The notes under the pieces are model-generated. The model saw only the letters and a list, made by a program, of their open reading frames with translations. It did no database searches and was not told the origin of the DNA. Made by a program: the position numbers and the translations under genes. Below, in pieces: positions 21,294 through 42,138 of a DNA stretch of 64,000 nt. This stretch comes from Datnioides undecimradiatus (taxonomy: Eukaryota > Chordata > Actinopteri > Lobotiformes > Datnioididae), in assembly GCA_008933995.1 (NCBI GenBank), contig WARS01004318.1, positions 447,089 to 511,088 on the forward strand. Reading direction: 5' to 3'. Within the stretch, counting starts at the first letter, position 1. The number at the start of each line of letters is the position of its first letter.

Positions 21294-24200
21294 CGTCTTA
21301 AGTGATCCACTGTTGACCCTTTGTCTCGTCTTTAAACTGGAACATTCTCCAAATCGCTGAGGTCTCAGAGTGAAAACATGGAATCAAACGTTCCTGATGA
21401 CCTGACTACGTCCTGAACTACACCCTAAAACCACGAGACATCATAAACATGTCGCACTCTAATCAGACACTTTTGCATTTTATCAACATTTTCCATTTTC
21501 TGGTCTTTTGAACGAAGAAGTCTGATGTTGTCTCCATCAAACCCGAGCATCCGATCATCCACCTGCTGCACCCACCTCATCAATCTCTCTGATCCACCTG
21601 TCGATGCCATCGAAGGACCAGCGGTTGGTGATGTCATACACCAGCAGGATCCCCTGAGGAGAGACACACGGACACACACATGAACACCAGGCGGGCAGCT
21701 TCACTTCCAGCAGAGTGGACTTGTTTAAGTTGTTTGTTCCTCACCTGAGCCCCGCGGGAATACGAGCGAAAGATGGTGCAGAACCTCCCCTGTCCAGACG
21801 TGTCCCTGAGCACACACAGAGTCACAGTCAGCTCACATTTATTCAGCCGCGCCGACTCAAACCTTCTCCTTTCTGTGCAGCAGAGAGCAGCGAGGACAAA
21901 ACACTGCGCCGGCTTTTTGCATCAGCAGTGATCAAAGGTTCACGCTGTGGCTCAGAGGAGCAGACGGTTCTCCAAACTCAGAACCACAAACAAAACACGA
22001 CCTGGTCTCCAGTAGCTGTGTGGGACATTCCTACGGCTGAGCTTCATAAACAGCCAGGATTACAGCCTCGAGGTTGTGTAGCTTCCCTCCACGTCTGTCC
22101 CAATAAAATATGAACTATGATGTGTTTTTCTGGTTAAAACCAGCCGCCCTCACTCATCAATCATCCATCAGCTGAAGATAAACAGCATCGACACAAATGA
22201 GCTGCGGCTGGAACGCGGCCGATCAAACATGGACGCCACCGCAGAAGTTATAAACTCGCAGCACGTGTCCGCAGTTCAACATCAGACCGGGTGTAAAATG
22301 TGGTTATGATGTTGATTAAAGGCCAGAAAAGTGATTGTTTTCATTATTTGTGTGAAATTTTGACATAATTAGCACATAAATGTTTGTATTATAGCAAAAA
22401 ACGGGTTATTAATCAATTCACTGTTGAGTCCTGGAGGATTGTGGATTTGTGCCAAATGTAATGAAATTCCTTCCAGGCGCTCCTGAGCGGACGAGACGGA
22501 CACACATCAGCGTGTGACTGCAGACAAAGCGTCTCAGGCTGGTTACGCTGTCTGTAGCTGACGGCTGCATGATTTCTTGGCCTACTTCTAAAATCCTAAT
22601 TTATTCACTTCAGCTGTGTCAGCCTCACGGAGCCAGCCTGCATCTTGTGATTTCAGCTTTTACAAACGAGAGTAACGGAGGATTAATTGATCCTGACAGC
22701 TCGGCAGCTGCAGGAGAGCGTTCAGATGGAAAATGCAGCAGCGGCGGCGTTACGACCTCGCAGCTCGTTCTCAGAAATCTCAGATTTAGAAACCGTCTTT
22801 GAAGACTTCAGACAACGAGCTTTTCCAGTTTGGAAACAAAAAAGCAAAGATGGGTTCCAGCCGTGCGCCCCTGCAGCACAGACACCTGTAAATCTGTCAG
22901 CTCGTGTGCCGTCTGCAGACATCACTGTTCTTCAGGCTTCTCTCTCTCACCTCATGTCCTTCATCTCACTGTCCGATAAACAACATGTTTGTTCGTCTCA
23001 ATACTCTGACTTCTCCACCCTGTCTGTGTCCCTCAGCTCCAAGCTCACCGCTTCCCCCTGAATATGTCGGGGACTATTTTCAGTGGCGGATGAATCCAGA
23101 TGGTGTGGTTCGTTCATGTGTTTCTCTGTTTAACGGCACAGAAATGGGGCTGTGACACTGGTTAGTGGACGGGCTCATTGTGCTGATCTGTTGACAGCAG
23201 CAGAGACACAGAGTAACAGCAGAGGACGACTGAGTCATGAGACGCAGACAGGGACAGAAGCAGAGAGGAGGCAGTGGGTGAGGCACAGCCTGAGCGAGAG
23301 GACAGAAAGACGAGGTTTAGAGACGTCGAGGAGAGGAGGAAAGACTGACGCAGCACAGAGAAGATTCTGGATCTGCCTTCAAACTTTTCCCTCCACAGGG
23401 ACGACGAGGCGTTGCTTCTCCCCTGAGCTGCTGAATTCCTTGGCCTACTTCCACCGAGCAGGCCTCGCCTTGCACTGCAGCGTGTCTCCTGCATCTCCAC
23501 TGATGCACGAGTGTTCGGGAGTAACAACTCATCCACCACAGCTGCTTTCTCCTCTGTGTGCCAGTATCAGGTATCTGATGCAGTGGCTCAGAAAGGTGCA
23601 GTTAAACAGCAGAAGGTGAACAGTTGTTCCTGGGCAGCACCCTGCTGTGCATGTGTTGGTGCTTCCTGTCATCTTGTTTCATGCAAACGTCTTCTTTCTG
23701 CACGCATGTGCAACCGTCATATAAACCTTGGTGTTTTGCTTTTGCCTCTTTTAAAATATTAAGTGCATTATTATGGAAATGCATTCAGTATCCCTGTTTC
23801 TGCCTTCAGTAGCTGCTCTGACACCATCTGATTATTCTGTATCATGTTTCTCTGACTCATCGCTGAAGCTCTGTGAGCTTTATACTGAGAGAGACATTCA
23901 CATCCAACACTTCATGTTTGTTATGGCGGCACCGCTCCGTCAAACTGAAATATTCAGGATGCTCTGTGCATCGTTTCAAACACAACAGTCCCCAAAACTC
24001 AGCCTGACACGTGTGCTGTCTGGGAGCCTCACTTGGGTTTAAAGTTTAATGGGCGTGAACGTTTGGTTACACAACAGGACTTTGTACCGACCGGTCCAGC
24101 AGCAGGTCGGCGAGATTTTAGAGGTCGAACAGGTCAAAATCATGTCTGTGGGATGAAACTGCTTTAATGGATCTACAGAGGGTTTCAGTCACAGTCTGAG

Positions 24201-27200
24201 CTCTCAGCAGTCCTGGACGTACGTGCTGTTGTTTAATGTTTGTCAATGCTGCGAGCGCCACAAAACAAAAACATTTATTCAGGTTCTGGAGAGACATCTC
24301 AGACACTGATCATCAGACTCTGGGCAGGAACAGTGGATTTACACCATAACTGAGATGATATTAGTTTCTAGTTTGGCTGAACACACTCGCGAAGTTGTAG
24401 CAGGTCTAGAACAGTACTGAGGGGTTTGAGAGTCCATGCCAGAAGCAGATCAACAGTGATGTGCACTTACCAAAGCTCCAGCTTCACTCTCCTCCCGTCC
24501 AGAAGAATGGTGGTGGTTTTATAGTCAATACCTGGACACAGAGGGGGGGGGCAGAGACAGGCATGAGTCAAATGGATGCATCGTGAAGGTGAGCATCAAT
24601 CAGATTAACAACACACCGCAGTCAGAGACGAGCTGATTCTATTTGAGCCACTTACGCTCTACCAAAGTGTAAATTCACCCACAACACGCTGCACAGGGCT
24701 GCGATTCAGCCCGAACAAGGCGACAGCCGCGTAATTACAGGAGACAAACACAGACAGAAACGGCGGCAGAGTTCTCGACTCGCTGGCGGTGGCGGTTCGG
24801 CTGCGTCCCTTCACAACCTGCACTGAATCAATGGTAAAGTGTTTGAAGCCAAAGTCAGACTCAGAGCGGGATTTAAAAAGCTGAAATATGAAATACTGAG
24901 CTGAGTCTGCTGGCGTCACCATGCCAACATGCTCCCAATGACAACGTCAACTGATGTTTACACGTCCAGGACCTTAGATTAGACACAGGTACAGCTGAGG
25001 CTGATGGTCATCTAGATGAACAAGCTCTACTTTTACATGCACAGCAAGCGCACAGAAAGTCATGTGACAAGAATGAACCAATCAGCTCCATGGGACAAGT
25101 TCCCTCTCCATCCATGGACCACAGCATCCTACTGAAAGGTGAAGATGGAAGAGCAGCAAATACATGGAACTGGTTTTGGTTGTTTGTTTGTTTAGGGTGT
25201 TTATGGTGTTTGGTTGTTTAGGTTGTTTGTTTGTTTGGTAGCCTTGAGGCACCTTGGCTCCTGCTGTCGGTTTTCCAGTCTGAATCAGTGGGCTTCATCT
25301 TCTGGGGACCACAGAGGTTTGGACCAACTTTCATGTCAATCTGACCAAACTGCTGAGATGTTCAGTCTGGACCAAAGCAGAGAAGCTGCCTGTCACACGA
25401 ACACAGCCGTCCACTGCTGCCAGAAACAGCAGGTATTTGAATATTTTAAATATTCACATTAAAAACATGACGATGATAAAAATACACGTGTAAAGCTCTT
25501 CGGAGGAATTCACAGGTGAAAGTTTGATCCAGCGTCCGTATGGAGGCAGCGGTGTAGAGCCTCAGGCAGTGAACCATTGTTTGGCTCATCTCTGACAAAC
25601 CTGTCTAACAGCTACACCTGTCGTCCTGCTGCTCCATGTCTCCACACGTCCACCTGAGTCTGCCTGCCAGGTTCCTGTGGTTTTCACTGAGTCTGGTACC
25701 ACCTGAGGCCAAACAGGTGAACCACTGGCTAATCACAGTTTCCACGCTCGTCCTGGAAGGTGTTCATCCTCTAACTCTGCAGTTTTATGTGATTATGTGG
25801 AGCTTTCTACAAAATGTGCCCCGACATGCCAAACAGCCAAACGCTCACAGACATTTCACCCAAGAGCGAACGTTTAAACCGTGCAAGAAACAACAAATCC
25901 TGCTTTTAATCCTTGTGTTTACAGGCTGCTTTAAGAATACGGCGGGTTATTATCACGAAGAGTCACAGAACTAAAAACACAGCAACGAACACTTCTGTGT
26001 ATCAATCCGCTGCTGAAAATAGTCCGCAACCACCGCTCCTGCTTTAGTAAAAACTGTTCAAAGACAGTATGGAGCCTTTTTATAACCTCCAGCTTTGTAT
26101 ATTTTATGTTTTTAATCTTTGGTAATAAATCAATAAGCTTGGAAACATTGTAGGTTTGGGCCTTTTCAAATTAACAATAATACAGATCAACACAAACATT
26201 ATTATTTAATTATTTATTATTAAATCTATAAATGATTTTCAAATAAAAACAAATGCTGTTTGCGCAAACACCAGCTAATCAGATAACGCTGTGCTGGAAA
26301 AGTGAAAAATCTGAATAACTAAAGACAAATCAGTTCATTTGCTGCCAACAAAACAACGTACCACCCATCATCGCCACCTCCAGCTTTGGCCAACGAGCCC
26401 GCACTCAACCAACAGGTTTGTGTTTGTGTGTGTTTTCATTTCACTGAGACCCAGCTCCAAGATGAAACACCCGCATGATTAAACAACAGATACAAACAGA
26501 GGAAGCCTCCCCAGTTCCCGGACTCTCACACACGGCTGCCCCGGCCTCTGGCAGGTAGCAGCTGCTGGATAACAACATTACCAATATCTTCCAATTTTCC
26601 AGGCAACATAAAGCTGCTGCTGAGCTAAAGTGCCGAGCTCAGTCTTGCCTAATTGAATTGGAGTGAGTGCGAGGCTTCGTACCGAGCGCTTCCTCTCGTC
26701 TCGTTGCCAGGGCTCACTTAGATATCCCAGATAATCAATAGCTCCTCTGATGTCTCTGATGTCTTAGCTGCAAACTGCTGCTTCTATTCCGGGAGTCGGC
26801 TCACTCTGTTTGTTCTCCGGACGCACGCGAAGCCGCCTGAAGCTTGTAATGTTCAGCTTTTGTTGAGGCAGCATCAGAGGGGTGTTGATTTAAGGCTGTG
26901 GTTATGTTGGAGATGATGTTTTTGCAAATGTACAAAACAGGACAGTAAGCCTGCGTAGGTGCGGCTACAGTAGCTCGTCCACACTGTAATCATCCAGTAT
27001 CAGTTTAACAATTTATAGAAAACCAGCAGAGAAACTGTTTGAGGAGACGCTGGCCAAACTCCCGTGTCTCTGTTTGGTTTATCCAGTCTATAAAATACTT
27101 TGATTTGTTGCATAACTTGATATTTATGCATACTTTGATATAAATGTGTGTTTACTGCATGTTAGATTTAGTAAAGCAACACTAATTGGTGTCTAGATGG

Positions 27201-30200
27201 ATCAGAAATGTGCACCTCTCTCTATTGTCTTATTTACTGTATTAACCCAACATCATAGACGCAAAGGCAACACACTGTCAGAGAGTTTGTAGCTCTGAAA
27301 ACATGATTTTACACCAAACACTGTCTGTATGAGACTGAAACTGTGCGACGTGCAGCTGCATCATATAAAACATGGAAAAGAACCCAGAACAGCAAAGGCG
27401 GAGGTAAACATGAGCTGAAACCATGAATATGAAACACATCTGCAGGTGTCAGTGAGCTGCAGAGGTGGTGAAGGCAGGGAATCTGATTGGACGGCAGTGA
27501 GACTGCAGCTCCAGCTGAGCTCTGCAGTGATATTAAACAGGCGCTGTGTCAGTCTGTGCATCTTTCAAGAGGATTAGACCTGGTTCAGCTTTCCATTTAC
27601 CTTCCAGCACTCTGACCCACCCCCCGCCCCTCCTTCAGGAGAGCAGTATAGGGGGTTATCTCTGCACTGGCCTGTATCCAGCGATAACTGCTGTCTGTGG
27701 ATATGCCTGTATCAAAACAGCCAGTCCGCTGCTGCAGAGGAACAATGGGCCGCCGTGCCTGCGCGACCCCTGGGGAATATTCCATTGTTGGTGTGTGCAG
27801 GATGAAAAAAGGATTTAAGAGTCTCGTGGCTGCGCTGAAAAGTGTCTTTTCAACCCACTTTGCATTTTAATTGGCTTCCCCCCTCCCAGGCTGCTGCTAT
27901 CTGATGGCAGACATCAACTGACGGTGAAATTCAAAACCTTATCATTCATCTTTAAATCCCTGCAGAAATCATTTGTTACCCCAGCACAATAATGCCCCCC
28001 TCTTAAAGCCCCCCTCCCTGAGTGATACCAGGCAGGGCAGGGGTTCAGGAAAGAAAGCAGCAGATCGTCATTACTCAGAAAGCTTTTTAACAGACATAAG
28101 CTTCACAGTGTGAGCTCAGGACGGTGTCAGCGTGCGGAGCTGGACAGGACTGTAAATACGCCAGCCTGAAAGCTTCACCAGAGCCCGCAGAGACGGACAC
28201 ACACCAGCAAACTCTACAGCTGGGGACCAGGAAACAGATTAAATCAACCACAGAAATAAATCACTTAGTATTTAATAAAAAACTTTCCAAAATCCAAACG
28301 TATCATGAATTTTTGAATATATTTAATAATTAATCATCATCGCAATAGATGGTAACAATTGATATATCAGTTAACTGTTACAGCTTCGTCAATGCTCCCC
28401 ATCTGTAACGCCAACGACATATCACGAGTGTGTTGCTGATCAATAAAGCTCTGAATCACTGAGGAGGAGATGTGACAGACGGGCTCCAATCATAGCCCGA
28501 GGACAGTGTCATCCAATTAAAAGCCGCTCCTCTGTCCTGATTTTCTCCTCCTAAAATATTAAAGTTCCTCTCCTTCCCTCCACGCTCACCCCTTCGCCAG
28601 AGGGATGGAAATCAATAGCAGAGCTTCTGTCTGCATGTCTGCGTTCCCACTCTGCCCTCCATATTTAATGAAGCCGTTTGAAGGCTTCTGATCTCGCTCG
28701 CAGCAATTAGGACATCTTCCTCATTCAGGGAGACTCTTCAGAGGTTGGCCGGGCTCACAGTTTGTCTTCAGGAGAATCACAGGTTCCCCTCGCGCTCGCT
28801 GTTCGCTGAAGGCCAGAGGAGACGTACGCTCACGTTTGGGTCACAGCCACACTGATGCTGATACAAATGAACATGTCATTTATATACGAAATGGAGCTCC
28901 GTCTAGAGCTGCAGTGAGAACATTTCACCTAAATCTATAATTACCTCGCTCTGTACAAACAGTCTAAACTCAGAGTTGTTCAATTAAAACGGTTCACTAT
29001 CAGAGAGAGGTTGGCATTTCTTTTTAGAATAACGATTCAAACCATTTCTGAAATACTTCAGCTTCACACCAAAAACAAAGGAATAGAGTAACACTTCAGC
29101 CTCGACACAGAGATGTGTATGACTCATCTGTAGCGAGGATCTCCCTGTCTAAATCACCTGCTGCCATCTAACAGCGTGGCTTCAGTGAATGTGGGTGTCA
29201 GAAAACACACATGACCCGGGAAGGTCTCCACACTGCTGCCAAATGCCAACAGGCAGCATCACCCTTTGGCAGAACTCATTAGATAAGCACTGGTGAAAAG
29301 GGGTCATTCTGCTGACTGATGTATTTTTCATGAACAGTTGCTTTCATCCTGAGGGGAGAAGATGGAAATCATCTTCATCTGAAAAACCAAACGGATCCAC
29401 TGTGCCAGCATCTCTGCTGAGGACTGTTCATCGGAGCAAATATCTCACAAATGCAGTTTGCATGCATGTTTTAGCTTGAAGATATGAATAACTGAGCAGC
29501 TTATAATCCCACATCAGCGGTTTGAAGTAGAGAAGAAAGTCCATCCAGGCTGTATACACGTGATGCATTTACTGTCCTCTCTTCCTCTCTGTTCTGCACC
29601 GAGCCACTGTTCCTTGACTAACTCATACAACCTCTTTTAGCATCATCAGAGTGATTCCAATGACGCAGCAGTCAGTGTGTTCAAGACTAGTTAAATTACT
29701 GTTGAAGTATTTTAATGCTTTAAAATTGCTGTTTTCCAGTCTTCCCTGCAGTCACTCGCGTCATCTCATTCCAGCACACTGCTGAGGCTAATTTGCAGAT
29801 ATCTAAAAGTTGCCTGAGTCACAGTGAACATCGTGCCTGCTTTTATTGTTAACATCAGCTCTAAGTGCAGACAAAGTGCTTTGCACGAGATAAAAAACAA
29901 CAATAACAGGATGTTTACTGTGCTAAAGTGTTTTCCATGTGTAGAATTGTTTTGGTCACCAGCTCAAACAGATTTACTGCAGCCTGGCTTTTTATTCTAT
30001 TTTCACATTATTATTCCTTCCTTTCCTTTGGGCAAATGCAGTTAAAGCTGGCATATAAGAAACAAGGAAAACTGGTATAGCAACTACAAAGCAACAGAAC
30101 AGCAGGAGCAGCTATATGTGAATATGTTTAATATGTGTTAAATAATACGGTTACGCCGGCATGGTCCTTTAAGAACTTCATATTTCCTCCCCTCCGTTCT

Positions 30201-31113
30201 ATCTGCCGTTCTTCCTGGGCTTCCCTCCAATGGGTGTGGGTGGGAGTGTGTGAGTATGCATGCACAGCAGCCACAGACCACCAGCTCACTGCCGCAGCAG
30301 GCAGTCATCAGATAGTAGCTGTGAGCCCTGGAGCAACAGCAGCGAGAGATAGAGAGAGAGCCAGGTGATCTGAGCTCCGACACCCAGATAGGGATCATCT
30401 GACTGGGCACAGCTCCATAAGTGTAGTAACACAAAAGGAACAAACGCTGACAACTTAAATATCATAAACTAATTCAATTAGCCTCACTAATGTTCAAATG
30501 AACAAATCATTCGTGGGTCTGGTCAGCATACTTATCTAAACAGCCTGTAATCAGCTCACATACATGAACATACATCACGGCAAATCATGTAGGTCTACAG
30601 TTTCCAACCACCGCCACTGCAGAGGAGGCTCAGTGGAAAGTATTCAGTGCTTAATGTGCAGGTCTGAACCCTATTGTCTAGTTATTATGACTATGAGGTC
30701 ATGAAAACTATTGTTTACCAAGTGAAATTATCCAGCAAGTCAACAACAATGCACATACAGTCATGGCTGTCTGACTGCCGTGTGAATGCTCTGTGTTAGG
30801 AGCCTCAGAGAGCTCATTGTTGTATTCTCCACAGTCCACACAGCAAAATGCGCAGCTGGTATGTTCAGGACCTTTTCTGATGAGCAAGCATGACACAACA
30901 TGAGATGATGATCATCACAAGAGGGCAAAACTGAGCCAACAAGACCCGATCAGCAGACCAGAGTGACTCACCGCTACTGTAAGCGTACGGGGACTCAGCC
31001 GATCCATCCTGCAGGCTGTCCAGGATCTCTCCTTTGCCCACATCGCTGTCTCCGACCAGGAGGAACTTGAGCAGGTAGTCGTAGCTTTTCACTGGGCTGC
31101 CCTGGCTGCCCAT
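18654..31113 (-). CDS. rab40c: RAB40C, Rab GTPase with SOCS box
   Basis: Six coding exons (- strand): 30972-31113, 24471-24531, 21745-21805, 21576-21653, 19523-19745, 18654-18928. All have GT-AG ends and matching phases, giving 279 aa. Rab40 proteins are small GTPases that serve as substrate adaptors of Cullin5 E3 ligases through a SOCS box. Visible features: N-terminus [21 protein letters not shown]-loop GDSDVGKGE, switch II DTSGQGR (Rab40-type DTSGQ instead of DTAGQ), and [12 protein letters not shown] at the NKxD position, a Rab40 peculiarity. The SOCS region starts at [14 protein letters not shown] and is followed by [22 protein letters not shown]. The C-terminus CKIS is a prenylation-type end. 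The [13 protein letters not shown] tail favours RAB40C over RAB40B. Intron 1 (6.4 kb) is the longest. Confidence 0.95.
20128..20722. repeat. 65-bp satellite array in RAB40C intron 4
   Basis: About nine imperfect copies of a 65-bp unit (tgactccagagtctctgcag, then agcattgaagctgagtctct, then gctttaatacagtgatgtgttgctg). Some copies carry deletions or single-base changes. The inverse orientation of the same unit occurs at 36.25 and 40.77 kb. Confidence 0.9.
21100..21291. repeat. Two (CA)n microsatellites
   Basis: CA runs at about 21100-21150 and 21220-21291, separated by unique sequence, in RAB40C intron 4. Confidence 0.95.
24532..30971. other. RAB40C intron 1
   Basis: A 6.4-kb intron without recognisable exons or mobile-element coding. 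Segments near 26.5-26.8, 27.6-28.1 and 28.5-28.8 kb look relatively complex and rich in homeobox/GATA-like words (ATTA, TAATTG, GATA). They might be conserved non-coding elements, but this cannot be judged from one genome. Confidence 0.4.
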
Positions 31114-32439
31114 TGTGTCTCACATCTGAGCTCAGGGGCAGCAGAGGCCGTAGATGAGTGACTGTTAACTTCCTCCGTCGTCGACAAGAGGACGGGCAAC
31201 CAATCAACCCCCCCTTGTGTTGTTCAACTCACTTGACCAAAAACAATGTTTGTTATCCCATCAACTTGTTTAAGGGGGTCCACCAGCATAAAGTCCTTGT
31301 TTTCCTGGTAACTTAAGCACCAATACCCAAACTGACTGCACAGAGGTAATTTTTCAGACTAAAATACACAAACACACAGTCTCAAAGGAATGTCTGACTT
31401 GAAAAACTAGGCGGATGCCAAAAAAGGGGTTCTGAAAGGCAAAACATACTTATTGCTAAAAGTACAGACAATAAAAAGTTTGATCACAGGTGGTGCTCAG
31501 TGAGGGAAAGGTCCACCTAATGTAAACAGCTGATCTGGTGACTGACAGGTTATAAATAGGTGTGACCACAATCTGAGACTGAAGCTTATTCTTGAGCCAA
31601 ACCTGCCTCATCTACGCGATAAACAGACATCTTTAAAAGAGCAGGAGCAGACATTTAAAGAGTAACGGTTGTAGTAGCAGTAGCAGTTGTGTATGGATTC
31701 CTCTTACAGGCTTGGTGCTATAAAGTCTATGCAGGAAGGAGAAACATGCTTATTGTCTGGAATGGTGATTATAAAAATACATGCAGCTCTTCGCACTTAG
31801 TAATGCTCATGAGCAGATTTGATCTGCTGAGATATATTTTAGAATAAGAAAAAAAACATAAAACGTGTGTAACTTTGTGTTTTTGTTCCTCCTTCACAGA
31901 AGCTCGCTGGCTAAGTTAGCAAGGGAACAACAAGCTAGCCCTTCCACAGAGCTAGCCAGCTAGCTTAGCTGTTATCACTGGCTGTCAAAGCAGTTATGAG
32001 ATACGATAGGAATTTAAAGACACTGTCACTGGTCACACCTAATGTTACATTACCCTTTATAAGCCTTATTCCCACTGACAAAAACGCTGTTGGTATCTCC
32101 CAGCAAGCTAAATGCTAAGTTAGCTAGCGCCGCTAGTGGCGCAACTTAAACCGCCGTCCGTGTAATTTCAGGCCCCCTTGTCTTTCTTTAGTCCGGGTGA
32201 CAAAGATTGCCGTAACTTCACTGCGTTATATCCAGTTGGGATCAAAACGCTGCGGCGGTTTTACGTCCAGTCCAAATCTTTGTAGGAGTACTCCGTAATC
32301 TCAGTCCGTGATGCTTCCATTTCTCTCCATTATACTCAATCATAATCACAGCTGTGGCGTCTCGGTACCGTACAACAGCACCGAATGTGCCGCTGACAGA
32401 TCGGTTGCTCGCCACAGTGTGCTGCTGTCTCCTCTCTGT

Positions 32440-32525
32440 TCCCGCCCTCTCGCTTTAAGCTCCGCCTCACCGCTTCATGATTGGACGCCGACTCCTCAGT
32501 GACATACACGGCGGCGGTTATTGGC
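32440..32525 (-). promoter_or_regulatory. Promoter-like CCAAT/GC-box cluster for RAB40C
   Basis: On the minus strand there are two CCAAT boxes (complements of ATTGG at 32520-32524 and 32480-32484). They are followed by GC-rich boxes (GGCGGAGC, then GAGGGCGGG at about 32441-32450). Order and strand suit a TATA-less promoter about 1.3 kb upstream of the RAB40C ATG, implying a non-coding first exon that I could not define. Confidence 0.45.
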
Positions 32526-32529
32526 TAAG

Positions 32530-33237
32530 CAAAAGCGTCCATCAATGCTCGCTGTCAACAACACGCAGATGGTGAGGGGAATGTGGACAACAAAGATGAT
32601 TCATTTCTCTGTGAAAATAAGCCGAACAATGGTAAAGACGTCTTATCAAGTGGATAAAACTGGATTTCATCGAAACTCTGAAGTATTATTTTTTCTAAAA
32701 ATCAAATTATAACACTCTTAGAGGGCTTTAAACAAAAATAAAGACACAATTTTGGTGGATTTTGTCAAATCTGGCCTGTCTTTCTTATTGTTAACAAAAG
32801 AAAATCATATCCGTTTCATCTCTGAGCATACACACTGAGGGTAAAATGATCAAAGACGTTGTTATCATAGGAACTGACGCACCAAACAACATTTCCTGAT
32901 ATGTTGGACTGCTCCTTTAAAATTCAGGTTTGTTTTTAGACCAAATATTTATATTCTAGCATGGTGGATATAAAGGGAACAAGAAATCTGAGTTAGAAAC
33001 GTCAGATCCAATGGGATGTTCACTTTAAAACACACACTTTTATTTAGCATTAGTGTCTGCAGTTTGCATGCAGCAGGAAGGAACATGAATGATATTATGA
33101 TATTACACAATATGATGTACAGTAGTAGGCAGTGTGTGTGTGTGTGTGTTTGATGCTATCTGTGTCAAATGTGTTTGTGTAACATCGTGACTCACCTCAC
33201 TTTAGATTTGCCAGAACAATCTCCCAAGGATGAACAC

Positions 33238-33287
<50 letters not shown>

Positions 33288-35805
33288 AATGAAGCATGCA
33301 GACTTGTTCTGGCCATAGCAGCTTGAATAAGATCATTAAAGATAATATGATGAGTAAAACACACTCAGAGCAGGTTTGGAATATATCATTACTTCTACAA
33401 GATTTTATAATCCATTGTGAGCTCACTGTTGTTCATTCGAAAATTAATCACTAATTAATAAATTGATTGATCGGATTAAATTAAATGACATAATCCCTGT
33501 AATCAGTAACACTTATATCTCTAAACCACTAAGGATATATGCGAACTATATAAATACTAAAGTTTGTCTTACTGAGCCCTGCCCACAGTCACAAAATGAT
33601 GCGACTGTAATTTAGTCAAATTGTACCTTTGTTTTATTATTTAATTAAAGCAATAAAAACTGTTTTTGTGCCACAGATTCTGCAAATTATGTCTACTTTA
33701 TGTGTTTTTTTTAATTTATTCTAAAAATGTTCAGACTTGTTATTAAAAGATGGAGTTTTTTTGGTTAATTGCTCTCTGGGTCATAATGAGCCCAACAGCA
33801 TTAAAGCCCTAAAAAATGAATTATTTGCACCATAAAACCTTTATATGTGCAGGCAATTAGTGAGCGGAGGCATCAACCAACAGGCATTAAAAATTAGATA
33901 CACAAACACAGTAAATGTGTTTAGAAGCATCCAGAAGCATCCGATTCTGTGTAATTACTGCCACTTCAATTAATAAACGAACATTGTAAATCATAATGAA
34001 ACTTTATTTGTATTTTGTCAAGGTCCACATGAGATTTAGCTTCTTTACAAAATGCAGCCTTTATATAACAATATAACCCTGAGTATATATCGACCAATCA
34101 CAGGAGCGCACGCTGCAGCAGCACTGAGCGGGATTCATGGTTGAATAAATCCATAAAATCTAAGCACATAAATTATGTTTGGTATTAATTTTTAATGGAG
34201 CTGCTCTGGGTTTTGTCTCTTATCGACTTTATAAATGAGACTAAATCATGGAAGACTGTTTCTAAACAGATCAGAGACGCTGGTTTGTTAAATATATCTG
34301 ATTTTTATTAAATGGCACTGGAACATTTAGAAGAGCTGAACAGAAGCAGGATGAAATAAACGGTTAAAAAAGATAGAAAAACAAATTTCACTGTTAGAAA
34401 CGACGACTTGGACACAAAGAGCAGTCTGTGACGATTCAGGCTGAATAAAACAAAAACAGTTCACATTAAAGGAACAGTGTGAAATTCAGGAAATCATCTC
34501 TAAAGCAGAGGAAGCTCAGAGGGAAAACAGTTTGTTTTAATGAGAACTGGTTCAGGATGAAGTGAAAACAACAAAACAGGCACGTTAATGAATAAAATAA
34601 GACAAATGCTGACTGAGCCTGAGCTGAGTCAGTCTTACACGTTAGGAACCACTTATAACGGCACGACATCACATCTGTATCTGTCAGAGCCTCACGGTCC
34701 AGTGTTTGAAGATAATACGACAATAAATGAACTTAAAATTAAAATAATTTGGTCTAAAACTCCTAAAGATTAAAGAATTTTATATGTAAAAGAAATTAAA
34801 AATCAGTTTGTGTCACTGGCAGGAGCCTTTTGTTAATACTTAAATACTTAATTAATATAATAATAGCATCCATCTACTCACTCAGTGCAGTTAGCACATA
34901 AACAGTTAGCAGTTAGTGATTCCTGCTCCTACGTCAGTGGAGCAGACTGTAAAAGCCACAGCGCGGGGCTGCGAGTTGACAGACTGATTTTTCAGACTCA
35001 ATACTGATCAGTTTGTTGCTTCGATGACTTGTTTTTAAACTTGTGCCTCTGTGCTGTTGCGTTTTGCGTGAGGTCACCAGGGCTGCTGATGCTCGCCGAC
35101 GTAACACTCAGATCGTCAGGAACCTTAAAGGCTCCGGAGACGCTGGAGTGCTGAGCGCTGCTGCTGTATGTCGACTCTGAGACGTCTCCCTGCTGGTTTT
35201 CGTTGTGTTGCTGCATTTCTATTGGCTCACAGCACTCAAAACACTGACACGGTCCTAATGACAGACACACACACACAGCTCCTGAACTAACTGGTGTGTT
35301 TGCTGCTCAAACAAACAGCGAAGACTTTACTGATACATTCAAACACCCGTATTGAAACAGTGATTTTGGTCCTTTTGTGACGTTTCTTCATGAGAAACAC
35401 TGTTCTTCAGTCAGTTCTGCTGCTTCTGTGTAACGGCAGATTCTTATATTTTATCTAATTAGTGACGCCTGACGTCAGCGCAGGACGGAGTAAAATGGTT
35501 TTCATCATGTGCCAAACGTCACAGCTGCTGTGACAAACAGCTGCGGGACGTGACTATTTGCTGCTGCTCCGCTGTGCTTTAAAAATCACTGATTCGTCGT
35601 CTTGTAGCTGATCAGATGCAGAGCGACGTCAAACTTTACGTGATGATCTTCACTCTCCTGACCTGAGAGCAGCGTAACTCAAAGGTTTTGGCCCCACAGT
35701 CCCCCTCGTTTCCCCCCGTCAGTCTGTTTCCACATCATTATTTATCCAGTCGCTTCCCTTTCCTCTGCGCCCTCACCGCTCACGGTCTCTCCTGTCTGAC
35801 GTCCT
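32530..35805. other. Intergenic region between RAB40C and PIGQ
   Basis: AT-rich, with a (CA)n run (33241-33285) and short GT run (33134-33149). The PIGQ 3'UTR must lie at the right end. I see no gene. Confidence 0.45.
33241..33285. repeat. (CA)n microsatellite
   Basis: Uninterrupted CA run of about 45 bp. Confidence 0.95.
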
Positions 35806-42098
<6,293 letters not shown>

Positions 42099-42138
42099 GA
42101 CTTCAGCTCAGTGTTCAGCCTCAAGCAGCTCCGATGAT

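Noticed and set aside
22687-23619. Overlapping open frames of 124-155 aa in a RAB40C intron
   Set aside because: There is no recognisable domain, no splice context, and open frames occur on both strands; they are probably chance.
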